A DNA stretch of 64,000 nucleotides from Paraconiothyrium sp. Pb-2020 (GCA_022419385.1 JAJUBI010000005.1:3906001-3970000), one strand, 5' to 3'. Positions 34,496 to 45,786 are shown, counted from the first letter of the stretch. The notes: generated by a model not told the origin, from the letters alone. Numbers and translations are program-made.

Positions 34496-34821
34496 AAATA
34501 AGTTATAATTAGAATATAGTTAGGTTGGCTTATATAAGACTTAATCCTAACCTTAATCTAAATTTATACTAAAAAATATAGTATAGGTCTAGGTTATAGA
34601 TAGAGTTATTATTAAACTTCTAAAGGGTAGCTAGTTCTAAAAGGGGTAAGGTTAGTTCTTAGGTAAGATAACTAAGAGGGGAAAGAGAAGTCTTATTAAT
34701 ATAGAAGTATTTTATAAGTATTAAGTTAATAAGGGAGCCTAAGTAAATCTAAATAATAGATTAATAAATAGGTTAAATATAAGTAAAACTACTTAAGTTC
34801 TATATACTTAGTCTAGGTAAT

Positions 34822-34915
34822 AGTTAACTATTACTTATTAACTATTACTTATTAACTATTAGTTATATAGTTAATAGAAACTATTACTTATTAACTATTA
34901 GTTATATAACTTTCT
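34822..34915. repeat. AT minisatellite
   Basis: Unit TTAACTATTACTTA repeated about four times, with variants ending GTTATATA, directly before the second LTR. Confidence 0.6.
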
Positions 34916-34927
34916 TTAGTGCCTAGT

Positions 34928-35407
34928 TGTTACGGCTGCTACGCCGCAACGGAATTATAGAAACTAAATAATAATAGCAGTAACTAGTTAGATTATAAGA
35001 ATAAGTATTAAATTATAGGTTAGATGCTAAGCATAATATAAATATATAACTAGAGTTATATAATTAAATCTATAAATCTATAAGTGCTAAGAATATAGAG
35101 TTATAGAGCTAAAATTTATAAATCTATATAAATTTATAAATAGAGCCTATAGAGCCTAGGCTAGATAGTAGTATATAGAGATAATAGAGTACTACTAGAA
35201 ATCCTTTATTATTAATCTATAATATAGTTTACTATATCTAGTTTTTTTATAGAAGATTACTCTTAAGTCTTTAGTAATATATTCTTATTATAGTAATTAA
35301 TTAGCGCTTATCTATATATAATTTATATAACCCTATACACTACTTATCTCTTACTAGAACCCTAACTAGGCTGCAGCTTACTACAGTGTTAAGAAGGCCC
35401 TATTATA
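34928..35407 (+). mobile_element. Second LTR copy, heavily RIP-mutated
   Basis: Starts TGTTACGGCTGCTACGCC and can be followed to CCCTATTATA in parallel with the solo LTR at 32870. It shows many C-to-T/G-to-A differences from that copy (for example GACCAGTCAG against AACTAGTTAG). Flanks CTAGT and GTAGT match at four of five bases, so this too may be a solo LTR rather than the 5' LTR of the downstream relic. Confidence 0.7.
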
Positions 35408-37047
35408 GTAGTTTAGTTTTATTATTACTACTTAAGGTAATAATATAGTAGAAGAGACTAAATATACTAGAATAGTAGATAGATATTTAACCTATAGAAA
35501 TTATGCATAAGAAATAAATAATATAAACTATTTAGATAATAATAAATACTAATTAACTCTACTACTACTAGTAGAAGATAAATAAGAGTATATTATACCT
35601 ATTACTAATAAGTAATACCTAGCAGTACTACTTAATAATATTCTAAACCTAATAGAGTTATCTATTCTTAGTTAGAATTAATCTAGCGTAAGCAGCTTTA
35701 ATAAGTTAGAAAAGCTAAGAAATAGTTAGATAGTTAAAGAAATATTATTAAACTTTAGTAGATTAATAAGATTTAGCGCTAATATAAGGTAGAAGAGGTA
35801 AATATACTCTTTAAGCTAATAAGAACTACTACTATACTAGTAGTAATTTAATAGTTACTATTTTTATACCCTTCTACTTAAAAGCAACTGTATAAGTATA
35901 TATAAAAGAATTAATATAAATATAATTATTAAAAATAACTATAACCTTTACTTTTAGTCTTTAGTAGAGTTTTTCCGCTTAGAAGTATAAAAGGTTAACT
36001 ATATACTCTAGTTTATTAATAATATCTATAGAATAGTATAGAGAACTAAAGTTTAGTTCTATATATTTAAAATACCTCCTAGAAGCTAATATAGAAGTAT
36101 TAAAAGCTAAAATACTAAAGCCTAGGCTCTTCTAAAAATAGTCTATTAGTATATAATTAGCTTAAAAGGTGCTAGTAGAGGTAAGGATAATTACTATTAG
36201 ACCTATTAGACTATATTTAAGGCTACTAGAATAAGCTAGAAATAACTAATAATAAATAGTAAAAGCTTAAGTATATAGGGTATTTTACCCCTTATATTTA
36301 CTAGTGCCTTTAGTCTGTGCACAGAGCTAAAGATAACAGTTACTAATATTAAATAGTAGGCTTTAATTATCTATTATACTAAGTAAGTAAATTAAGTACT
36401 AACTAAAGAAGGGAAATTCTTCTCTAAGTTAATCTAGAATATATTAGTAAGAGCTAAGATAGGGGAGACTAGAAACTTTAAAAAAAGGCTAAAAAAGGGT
36501 ATAGGTAGGGTAATAGCCTAAATTAGTCTAGAATATTACTAACTAGCGCTAATTAGACCTCTTAAATAATAACCTACTATTATTATAATAAGCTAGATAT
36601 ATTAAATCTAACTATTCTACTTTAAATAAGCCTACTACCTCTAGTTTAAAGATACCTATTTTAACGCAAATAATATATAAGTTAAAAAAGGCTAGAAATA
36701 ATAGAATTCTAGCTACCCTATTACCTATATTAGTCTAATTATAAGCTATATTAACTAGATTCTAGAGGCTTATAAAGTAGGGAACCTATTTAACTTTCTC
36801 TATAATTAGCTAAAGGGAATAGTAACTCTAAAAGTAAGGTTAGATAGAATTTAATTAATACCCTTATTAATTTAGCGTCTACCCTTAACCTTCTTTTATT
36901 AAAAAAGGTAAGAGACTATAGTATTTTAGTAGTACCTTTAATAGAGGTTCTAGCTAAAGCTACTAATAGCTTAAAAATATAGGTATATAGTACTATAGTA
37001 CTTAAAGTAAAGCTTATAGACTTAAGGGTTTATAAAAACTCTAAATA

Positions 37048-37560
37048 ATCCCCTTTATAATAGTAGATATTTTAGAATATAATATATTTCTAGGTTTACC
37101 CTAGTTTAATAATATTAACCTAAAACTTAATGTCGCCAGACAATATATACTATTTTATTAAAAACCTACTAAAGAGGCGCATTTATATAAGAAGGTTACT
37201 ATAGAGAACCTAGAGTAGTTTAATTATACTCTATATAACTCTTTTTTAGTAGTTTATACCTATATTATATTAAGCGTAGATAAACTAGCTCTAAATAGTC
37301 TAGATAGAACTAAAGAGGTATAAATACTAAAATATTATTTTAACTTTACTAACCTTACTATAAAAGAAGACTATAAGGCACTACCTAATTATATAGATTA
37401 TAATCTTTATATTAATATAGAGAAAGAAAAGTAACTACTGTACTTTCTTATATATAATCTTTTAGTAGTAGAATTAAATACCCTATAGAAGTACCTTATA
37501 GAATATCTATTAAAAGAATAGATAATTTAATTATATAAAAAGAAAATAGGTAGCCTACCC
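37048..37560 (+). mobile_element. Gypsy-type protease and RT relic
   Basis: At 37048-37190 one frame reads IVDILEYNIFLGLP, a stop where Trp is expected, then FNNINLKLNVARQYI, matching the Gypsy aspartic-protease C-terminal pattern (YDxILGxPWL). At about 37440-37530 it reads YNL-x3-ELNTL-stop-KYLIEYLLKE, matching the start of Gypsy reverse transcriptase (YxLSxxELxxLxxYL). Frames are broken by many stops. The internal gag-like part would lie at about 35400-36900 but is not readable. Confidence 0.65.
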
Positions 37561-38943
37561 TAATTAGAGTAGAGATATATATAGATAAGAAGAAGGTACC
37601 TTATAATAAAGTTAATAACCTACTAAGTCTATCTATACCTTAAGACCTTCTATAGAAGCTAATAAATTTTACTATAAACTCTTTTAATATAGGGGATAAA
37701 AAGAATAGTATAGAAACTATACCTCTTAAAGTAATAGTAGATAAGAAAGTAGAGAGAAGAGTTTCTTATTAAAAGTAAAAAAGGCCTAGATATTATTAAG
37801 AGCTAGAGCTATAACTATAATTAATCTTTATTATAAACTAATAAATTAGTCTTTTTACTATTTATTTAAATGCTTATATTTATATAATAGTATTAAAATA
37901 TACTCTTATAGTTAGAGCTATACTTAAATAGTAAAAATATAAAAATAATATAAATAATATAATACTAGGTCTTATATAAGCTAACCTAATCCTAATCTAA
38001 TATATTAATAACTCTACTTTAACTTATACCTATACTAGTATAACTCTAATCTAACTTATACCTAGTGTCTGTGCGACCTATAATCTAACCTAGACTTATA
38101 TTTAGTAACTCTAATCTAGCCAACCAGCCTAGATATACTTTAATTTTAACTATAAAAGTTAACTATAAGAAATAAAAAATACTTAGAGAAATTCCTAGAC
38201 TTTATACTAGTTATTTTAATTTTTATTACTATCTAATTTTTTATTATTATTCTACTAAGGCCCTAATATTCTTAAACTTTATAATATTTCTAGAATATTC
38301 TTATTCTATAGAATATTATTATATATACTTATTATTCTACTAAGCCTCTACTTCTACTAGATATTATTATATAATATTAGTATTAGACTTTTCTAATAGG
38401 TATCTAGCCCTAGCTTACTACTACTATTAATAATTACTTCTACTATATAATTCTTTACACTTATTCTATAGGTATTCTTTATAATTATAATATATATTAC
38501 TTATCTCTAAAACTACCTACTAACTTTCTATAGGTAATAGAAATAGTAGCTAGTCTAAATACTATATAACTATCTAGATCTATATAATAAGATTAGAAGT
38601 ATTAACTTTAATAGCTACTCTTACCTAGAACTTATTAAGAGAATAGAAGTACTTAATATAACTATTAACTATAAAAATAAAGTAATAGTTATTATTAATT
38701 AGTTTCTATAATTATAAGGTAACCTAATATAGATTATACTATAAGAATAATATACTTACAATAATATTTTAGTATTATATAGTAATATATATTAGTTTCG
38801 GTGAATTAATTAGACTAAATATATATAATCTAATACATAGTTCTGTTTCGCGTAATGCTCTAAAATAATTTAATTTCAGCTTAGACGAAGGCTAGCATAA
38901 TAGAACAGGAAAAAGAAAAGCAAAAGCAAAAACAAAAAGAGTT

Positions 38944-39076
38944 GACCATGCCAGGGGTCGAACCTAGGTCGGATGAGTAAGCGACACAGATGAGCTACAC
39001 TATCAAACACGTACCTGGAATCTCTTGATAACGTAGCGAGTCGTAGTCAAGCGCCTTGCCATTGGGCCACATGGCC
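38944..39076 (-). tRNA. tRNA-Arg(ACG)-like Pol III unit, interrupted T arm
   Basis: Read on the minus strand. The acceptor 5' GGCCATG pairs with 3' CATGGTC over all seven positions (one G-U). The D arm GCCC/AATGGCAA/GGC contains a perfect A box (TGGCCCAATGG). The anticodon stem CTTGA/TCAAG encloses anticodon ACG (39042-39044) with an 11-nt intron after position 37. The T stem CCAGG is then interrupted by 51 bp (38963-39013) before the loop TTCGACC and CCTGG. The B-box sequence is GGTTCGACCCC, and TTTTT follows eight bases... downstream of the 3' end as a Pol III terminator. The insertion itself contains tRNA-like pieces (GTAGCTCA; CCTAGG completing an alternative T stem). So it is a chimaeric or insertion-bearing tRNA, or a tRNA-derived SINE. 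A degraded relative sits at 130-203. Confidence 0.65.
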
Positions 39077-40233
39077 ATAAGTTTAATGAATGATACAAAA
39101 GTGCAATAGTAAAAATATATAGGTGCTATTGGTGAGGGGTGACTAAACGCACGCGGAACCAAATTAGTCAGACAAATGAGGTACCATGATGGGACACCCT
39201 CGACCCCTGGCACGGTCAAATCATTATTTTCTTTTTGTTCCCGGAGCTTGTGGGCGGTCGGAGTGACGTTTGGAGACCAGCAACAGCCATGCACTCCACC
39301 GCGCATCTTACCAATCCAAACGCCATTTCTTTTGGCCAAAAAGCGCAGGGTATGCTTTAATACGTATAAATACACATCCGTCAAACTTTCCTTGAAACTG
39401 ATTGAGAAATTGTGGCTAGAGAGGCTTGCTAACATCGCGCCTCTTAGAAACAGCGACATCCCCAAGGTTGGGCTGCATCGGACAAGCACAACGCTTGACA
39501 CGATACTGAAACTACACTGCATTCAGTGCTCTGGATAAGAACTATTGTTTAGAGCAGCGCATCGATTTTTCGAGTTTAATTGAATTTGCATGAGCACGTC
39601 ATTCGTTCACGCCCCAAGCTGGCTTTTAATGAATGTAGTGCTGTGTTTATTCTAAAATCTCTTTATGATCCGATACCCACGTGATTGCAGTGGATGTAAG
39701 TTGATTTCTGATCACCGTTGTTGCAAAGCTTCGTCACCCCGGCGTAGCCGCGGTACTTGAAGCCTGTGTATGCACGTGATGTTCTACAAACCTAAGCCTG
39801 CAAGATAGTCACACATGATAAATGGGGAAAACTTCTAAATGAATCAAACTCAGTGTTACTCGTAACACAGTTTAATTTAGGATATGTGATCGCTGCCTAT
39901 ATGAACCGCGCCACGGCAGGCAATAGCACTTACATTTCGATCTTTGCAAAAAATGTTTTATTGATTGTAAGTCGTTCGCGATGGTGACATCATATTACTC
40001 AAATCATCTCATCCCGAACGCCCACCTGACCCTCCGGGCAACAGGATTTTAACGCCTTCGTCAACGCCATGGTCGTGCTTTGCGCAAACCTCAAGTATCC
40101 CTTCGCCTACACAAAACCCCAGACTCCGTCCCAAATGCCAATTAAAGGTGCCTGTAAAGGAAAACAGTGATTACGAGTTTCGGCGTTGCTTTATAATCCA
40201 AACAGCCACCAAGCTGCTAGTCATAAGTGCAAT
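39077..40233. other. Intergenic with inverted copy of the tRNA 3' end
   Basis: Bases 39199-39219 (CTCGACCCCTGGCACGGTCA) are an inverted copy of the tRNA-like 3' end at 38941-38962. No protein gene is supported in the rest. Confidence 0.5.
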
Positions 40234-42489
40234 CTACGCGGTGACCATGGGCAAGCTTGTTCTACTGCCGCCATCGCGGTTAGGAGACTCGCCCGCCGTA
40301 CGCATCAGATGTGGACTGTGCGGTAACTTAACATGTGATTTTGATGAAGGAACGTCTGTTTCGTCATCGGAGGTGAGTTGAGTCGAGGGTGAACCCTCAG
40401 AGCCTGCTTCTGATGTTTCGGTATCATCGAATTTTGTTGCAGATGGTGATTCGGGTGGTGGAGTGGGATAAGGGACGTCGACATCCACAGGCATCTTTGT
40501 TCTCGCTTCGACGTTTTCGGAGACAGGTGCTGCTGGTTCTATATCAGGTTCGCCTGTGCCAAACGAGAGAACTGATTCTTTTGTGTTATCGGTGACGTCG
40601 GGATGCAGCGCCGTGCTTCCAGGAGTCGGAAGGCCATCCTCCCTCGTACGTATTGTTGTTTGATCGTTTAGTAGGTCATCATCACCCGGGAGTGGAACCA
40701 TTGCTGCAGCATCATCACTATCGCTGATTGTTGGAGGTACACGAGCGTCGACCGGGGGTAGGGGAATATCCTCCTCTACCACGATAGTGTGCCGCGCTGC
40801 TCCTTCCACATGATCAGCAATCGGGGTACCGCCGTCTATGCGTTCGTAGAAGAGCATGAAGATGTTCCCTTGGTGAGCTTGCGCCTCTGGGATAGCGTAG
40901 ACAGAGTCGTCGCTAAAACGCCACCACTGCTCGCCAGTAGCCGTAACTTCCTCTTCATCTGTTTCACCCTCCGACGCATGCATCTTAGCATGTGGCCGAT
41001 AGCAGACATAATGTCCGTTACCGTGGCTGCCGTAATGGGTGACAGCTGCTCGCAACCCATACTGGTATGGAGAGTCTGTCATAGGCTCTGCATTTACATC
41101 ACCGAGCATTGACTTCGTCGGATCCCTTGGCCACTCTCCTCCAGCAAGGTCAGTGCCTAGACACCAGTTTCCAAGGTCAAGCACTCTTGGATACGAAACG
41201 TTGGCGGAGTTCTTGTACATTGCACCGGTCATCTCGTCGAAGATGCTCCGGTTGACGTGCAGCACCAGCGCCTTTGGCGGACGAGCAATGACCGCTTGAC
41301 GCGACTTTGTGCTCTGTGTCCAGTTCTTCTTCAGGATCTTGAAGTTCTTCACCAACGTCTTGTCGTCGAAATCGTCGTTTTCGAGAGCATTCTCTACAGC
41401 TCGGAGCCTCTCTGCGTATGCCGGCGCTCGATCCGCCAACGGTGCAAGTGCAGCTTTGTTTTTGAGAAGAGTACATTTCGCACATTCGACACCCTCGATT
41501 TGCTCTAGGTTAGTGTAGTCATCGAGACATTCGCGGATATCGTAGGCGCCTTTTCTACCAAGTGATACGGTGACACAGTTGAACGGAATGAGCTGGAGAC
41601 CCTCAACGTAACCGCATCTAATGCACCCGACTCGTTGAGCTAGCAGTCCGTCCAGGGGGTTCGGAATGCCCTTTGCCTGCTGCACCCGTGTTCCATCATC
41701 CTTCCGTACCACAGTCGACTTGTTGCTGCTTATGGCCTCCTCAAAGGCATCTTCCCCACTCTCCGCAGCTACTTTCGCAGCGGCTGCCCACGCGTCACTA
41801 GGCCTTCTCTTCTTCACTTCTTGCTGCACCTCCTTCTCCAACGCATCCAATATCTTCGAATAATACTCTTGCGCATCTTGCTGCTGAAATGTGCTCATGC
41901 TCTTGAGTTTGCCTCGGATCCAGAAGTTCTGGCCGTGGTTTCGTGGGTCGTTTAGCTTCTTGACCATATCGAACAAAGCGCCGTTCGTCGATTCGATATT
42001 GAGATTGTCGTAGTCCGTGGTTGCTTTGGCAAGGTATGCGCGCAGCGAAGGAAGTGAGGCCATGCCCTGGATGACGCTGTTCTGATAGCAGGAGTTGTCC
42101 CAGTTGCCCAAGCCCGGAGGTATATCGTTGGGCCCTTTTGACAGAGCTCCCGCTACTCCCCGCACACCCTTTTGTAGCAGACTGGTGCTGTTGAGCCCAA
42201 AAGTTCTGCTTATTATCCCTACGCCGTTCTGCATTTTCGTATCGTTGTCTGCGGATTGAGCGACAGTAGAAGAACCCCCCTTCATGCCGACGCTTTTTGC
42301 TCTTTCGAGCGCCATGTAAATCCACCACCAAACAGGGTATCCAAGAAAATCCAAAGCCTTAAAGCAAGTGTATAACCCCGCAACAACGAGCAGTACCACC
42401 GACCCGTAGCCCGTAAACCGCGTTTCCGCGTTAAGCCTCCGGTCGTTAAAAGCGCGGAATACCGAGTCGTCGTCGAGGAGCTCTCCCAT
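40234..42489 (-). CDS. Membrane-anchored ubiquitin carboxyl-terminal hydrolase (USP)
   Basis: Single exon, 751 residues from ATG 42489; the frame extends 12 codons further only to a TTG. A hydrophobic segment at about 29-60 (GSVVLLVVAGLYTCF, then YPVWWWIYMAL) should anchor it in a membrane. The USP catalytic domain follows, with the Cys box GLGNWDNSCYQNSVIQG (Cys134), a zinc-binding pair of CxxC motifs (289/292 and 336/339), the His box YGSHGNGHYVCY (His493) and the WWRFSDDSVYAI motif. The last 180 residues are acidic and disordered. The layout recalls yeast Ubp1 and Ubp16, which are membrane-anchored (ER and mitochondrial outer membrane). It removes ubiquitin from substrates; targets are unknown. 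All catalytic residues are present. Confidence 0.9.
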   Translation of the reverse strand: MGELLDDDSVFRAFNDRRLNAETRFTGYGSVVLLVVAGLYTCFKALDFLGYPVWWWIYMALERAKSVGMKGGSSTVAQSADNDTKMQNGVGIISRTFGLNSTSLLQKGVRGVAGALSKGPNDIPPGLGNWDNSCYQNSVIQGMASLPSLRAYLAKATTDYDNLNIESTNGALFDMVKKLNDPRNHGQNFWIRGKLKSMSTFQQQDAQEYYSKILDALEKEVQQEVKKRRPSDAWAAAAKVAAESGEDAFEEAISSNKSTVVRKDDGTRVQQAKGIPNPLDGLLAQRVGCIRCGYVEGLQLIPFNCVTVSLGRKGAYDIRECLDDYTNLEQIEGVECAKCTLLKNKAALAPLADRAPAYAERLRAVENALENDDFDDKTLVKNFKILKKNWTQSTKSRQAVIARPPKALVLHVNRSIFDEMTGAMYKNSANVSYPRVLDLGNWCLGTDLAGGEWPRDPTKSMLGDVNAEPMTDSPYQYGLRAAVTHYGSHGNGHYVCYRPHAKMHASEGETDEEEVTATGEQWWRFSDDSVYAIPEAQAHQGNIFMLFYERIDGGTPIADHVEGAARHTIVVEEDIPLPPVDARVPPTISDSDDAAAMVPLPGDDDLLNDQTTIRTREDGLPTPGSTALHPDVTDNTKESVLSFGTGEPDIEPAAPVSENVEARTKMPVDVDVPYPTPPPESPSATKFDDTETSEAGSEGSPSTQLTSDDETDVPSSKSHVKLPHSPHLMRTAGESPNRDGGSRTSLPMVTA

Positions 42490-43147
42490 GGCTATATCGG
42501 ATTGATCGCCCACTCCGGTACGCAAGCGTGGAGCGTGATATCGGTATCGTGCGGGGATGTCGTAGGCTTGTTGTGGAGTTGAGATTGGAACTGAGTATCT
42601 TCAGCCCTTGGGGCGACGCGCAAACGCTGGGTGGAGCAGACACGATGCGCTGGGTTTTGTCCACGACATGGATGAGCAGGCAAGCACAAGCTAGGAGCAG
42701 GGTTTAAAGATTGTGGCGCGGGAAGTGAATGTTTCTCGAAGAATCGTGAGCTTGGGCATTGCAAAGCGGCGCGCGAGAGCCCGCCGCAAGGGTCCGGCGT
42801 CTTGGCAACGCAGTGGCCCTGTGAGCGTCAAGTTCGGCTTCTATACTACACATTACGGACATTATCAGACGTACCTCACGTGTCAGATTGAAACTCACTC
42901 ATCAGGTTGATATCGATTACATTGTAAAGTGGCACTACTACTTACATATCCTGGGTCAAGTCAGGGTGCCATAGAGAACAGGCTCGGGTGCCACAACGTA
43001 ATCGCCCAATAGATAACCATGGAAGAAGCTACTTGAGAAGGTATAAAGGATACATGCCGAGATATAGGAAGAAAAGCAGGATGGGCAATGAATACAAGCA
43101 GTGGATCACTTCGAAAAACAAGCTCGCGCATGAAGATATTGATCAAA
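42490..43147. other. Intergenic, nothing recognised
   Basis: Promoter side of the USP gene and 3' flank of the next minus-strand gene. No further feature. Confidence 0.4.
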
Positions 43148-44389
43148 CTAAGAGTCGAGTTTAGACAAGTCCACAAGCTCATAGCCATACTCCTCCAGAA
43201 AGTTCTTTGTCCACTCCTCCTGCTCAGCATCTGTCAGAACGCGGAGAGGAGAGTCTTGATTGGTCGGCTTCTCCTCTTTCGTCTGCTCGTGCGAAGTTCT
43301 CTGGGATTCTGCAGAAATATCACGAGTAAGAGCAGGGACATCTTCAGAACCAGGCGCCACGGCAGCAAGGACGTTGTTGTAATCATTGCCAAGACTAGAC
43401 ACAACGGAGTCTTCGATCGGACCCCCTGGGGTTTCAATGCTCAAGTTAGGATCGACTACCTTGGCATTCTGAGGAGCGAGCGCGTCGGGATCTTCGGCCG
43501 GCGCCCATGTAATTGCCATGCCTAGGATAGGATCGTCTATAATGGCATTGTTCGCAGCGCGTGCGGCAGGTTCTTGGTTCGGAGCCCAGCGTGGAGTCGC
43601 AGTGCCACAAAGAACAGGATCGATCATACTGTCATCGATAGCAGCCAGCTGGGGTTCGATGGGCTCCTGTATCATCCAGCCACCCATTGGCTGCGCGAGT
43701 TGGCCCATGGGCAGCTGCTCAAGAGGGTTTTGGACGCCATTGTAGTTGTATTCTTGTGGCTGGATCATAGGCTGTCCTAGAATTTCTGGCTCCTGGATCA
43801 TCATGTCGCCTGTTGACTGCGTGATTTGAGACGCGGACGCCTGTTCAAAAGCGTTGGGGAAGCCACTGTAGTTGAAATCTTGTGGCTTAAACGTAGGCTG
43901 TTCTTGATTACCTGGCTCCTGCATCATCATTCCACCCATCGGGTGTACGACTGGACCCGCAGACAGCTGGTCAATAGGGTTCTGCAGGCCACTAAAGTTG
44001 TTGATCAATTGTGGCTGGATTGTAGATTGTCCTTGAAAGCCTGGCTGGGTGGCATCATTGGGCGCCCAAACACCTAGCTGTGGTTGGCATCGCGCCTTGA
44101 AGCGCCGAGTCTCATGGCTTGCGAGGCTTTTGAGAATCTCATGCGGTGTCTTATTGGCGTATCGCGTGTTGATTTTCAAGGCTAGATTGAGAGGGGGAAG
44201 TATTCCTCGGTGGTTTTGCGCATGTTGAAGTACATGCGCCGAGGGCGCCGGGAAGCCTACGTTGGTCTCACAAATATAGAGCTTCTCAAGGTCCTTGAAC
44301 TCGAGACCGATGCGTTTGTGGGCTCGAAGTTGATTGAACTTATTGATGATGCTTTGGACATCAGGAACTTTGGATTTGTAGCGGGTCAT
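43148..44389 (-). CDS. Unknown protein with two classes of internal repeats
   Basis: Single exon, 413 residues, starting MTRYKSKVPDVQSIINKFNQ. Residues 1-105 are an ordered-looking helical domain. At about 126-251 three units of 41-43 residues follow one another, each with PQ-x-[FY]-N-[YF]-[SN]-G, an amphipathic middle and an MIQEP or MMQEP end. At about 255-330 a second repeat class of about 29 residues occurs two to three times (DPVLG...WAP-x-[QE]-[ED]P-x-A...NAxxxD). The C terminus is acidic and ends in a short helix (TDAEQEEWTKNFLEEYGYEL). I do not recognise the family. An upstream in-frame region to 44583 is not obviously coding. The protein lies next to the USP gene in the same orientation, but no functional link is visible. 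Confidence 0.75.
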   Translation of the reverse strand: MTRYKSKVPDVQSIINKFNQLRAHKRIGLEFKDLEKLYICETNVGFPAPSAHVLQHAQNHRGILPPLNLALKINTRYANKTPHEILKSLASHETRRFKARCQPQLGVWAPNDATQPGFQGQSTIQPQLINNFSGLQNPIDQLSAGPVVHPMGGMMMQEPGNQEQPTFKPQDFNYSGFPNAFEQASASQITQSTGDMMIQEPEILGQPMIQPQEYNYNGVQNPLEQLPMGQLAQPMGGWMIQEPIEPQLAAIDDSMIDPVLCGTATPRWAPNQEPAARAANNAIIDDPILGMAITWAPAEDPDALAPQNAKVVDPNLSIETPGGPIEDSVVSSLGNDYNNVLAAVAPGSEDVPALTRDISAESQRTSHEQTKEEKPTNQDSPLRVLTDAEQEEWTKNFLEEYGYELVDLSKLDS

Positions 44390-45786
44390 GTCGGTAGTGG
44401 TCGAAGGTTGAGTTTTAGAATGCGGTGAAAGCGTCTTCTAAGATCGGGCTCACTGTATGTTGAAGTAGAGCTTGATTGGAGGTATCGTTGGCTGTAATCC
44501 TTTGAAAGGCCTGGCTTTGATACTGTTGTATCCCTATGAGTGCTGGAGGAAGCTGGTGTCCGACGACGATTGCTGAAGAACAACCAGGCCTGGTCTTAAA
44601 TACATTAACCTAAGTCAAAACGCTGGGTTTGCCCGGCAGGAATTGAATTTTCGCAGGCTGGAAGAGCTGTTCCAACGGGCATCGTGGGTTTCGATATTCG
44701 ATGTACCACTGGAACTCGTCCACAAAAGCCACTATATCACTCGTGACCCTGCACACATTAATACGTTCCTCTTGTATCAAGTAATAACTAAACAGTGAGA
44801 AGAGTTCCAACGGTAACGTCGGAAAATCTTCGAGTCACTTAGGCCTCAACAAGTCTTCTGTTTCAACATTGTATAAAATTTGATTACTGTCCATGGAACT
44901 CATTGAGCTTTGGTACTTAGACTACAAAATCTTCGTATTACAATTGAAATATAACCCACGGGTCCAACGGCACTATAGGGCGATATGTCTAATGCAAGCC
45001 CAGAGTCTTGAGAACGTTCGCGCATGTCCATTATATGGGAGACTTGATTCTACGCTTTGCATACTAACAGTGATTACTGAGTCATCGCCTGCTTTACAAG
45101 AGGATCGTAGTCAAAAAGTCAATTGTGACATGTTGGTTAACATGGCCAGTGCGGTGCCCGGAGCCATAGTCTGAAAACACGTTCCCCAACGTACCGGTAA
45201 CAAGCCATTGCAAGCCTCAGGCAGCAACAGTACCGCCGGAATAACATGAACCCGATTGCTTGGGATCAGTCGCTTTGGGACAGACCTACCAACAGTCCTA
45301 AAAATCCACATGGATCCAAATAGCGCGGGTTTCGTCATGTAAATGAAGACCCGAGATCGGCGCGGTATTCCTCGCAAAGTAAGGAGCGGAGCACGTCGCG
45401 GTCATGACTCGAAGATCGGCGGGTGGGACGCGTCGAAAGCACGCGGCCCAGGCTTTGATTTCTGCAATACATTTGCGTACCATAATGTTTGCTCCCTGCG
45501 AGTGCATCAGAACGAGATGGCCGGGTGAATGTTGCCGCACGTGAACCCTGCAGGAACTGCAGGTGGCGGATATCTTCCCCTAAGGAGGCTGGCCACAGAG
45601 GACCCTTGATCTACAGCCCCTGTCCGGCCTTGTTTCACCTCGAACTTCGCCTCGTTGACACGCACCCCCACAGTGCCCGCTAATAGTCTTACTACAACCT
45701 CCGACAGCCGTTACGTCGTCATCGGGCCTGAGGCTTTGACGTCGTAGAAATAAGACGATACGCCGTGCGCACCGCGTGCAAGAGAC
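44390..45786. other. Intergenic with a possible decayed hydrolase fragment
   Basis: On the minus strand around 45300-45545 a frame reads HLVLMHSQGANIMVRKCIAE, resembling a serine-hydrolase nucleophile elbow. It stops at 45298 while the neighbouring frame continues. No complete gene can be built. Confidence 0.35.

Larger units (their letters stand above)
32850..38880. mobile_element. Nest of RIP-degraded LTR retroelements
   Basis: Six kilobases of extremely AT-rich DNA without any open frame, in contrast to both flanks. It contains two recognisable LTR copies, Gypsy-type protease and RT relics, inverted and direct repeats and an AT minisatellite, each listed separately. Codons such as Trp TGG have become TAG in the relic coding parts, which is what RIP produces. 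Several insertions are nested. The right edge is near 38880, just before the tRNA-like unit. Confidence 0.9.

Noticed and set aside
32850..38880. CRISPR-like or centromere-like array in the AT-rich block
   Set aside because: Repeats are few, irregular and flanked by LTR and Gypsy relics; a RIP-worn retroelement nest explains them.
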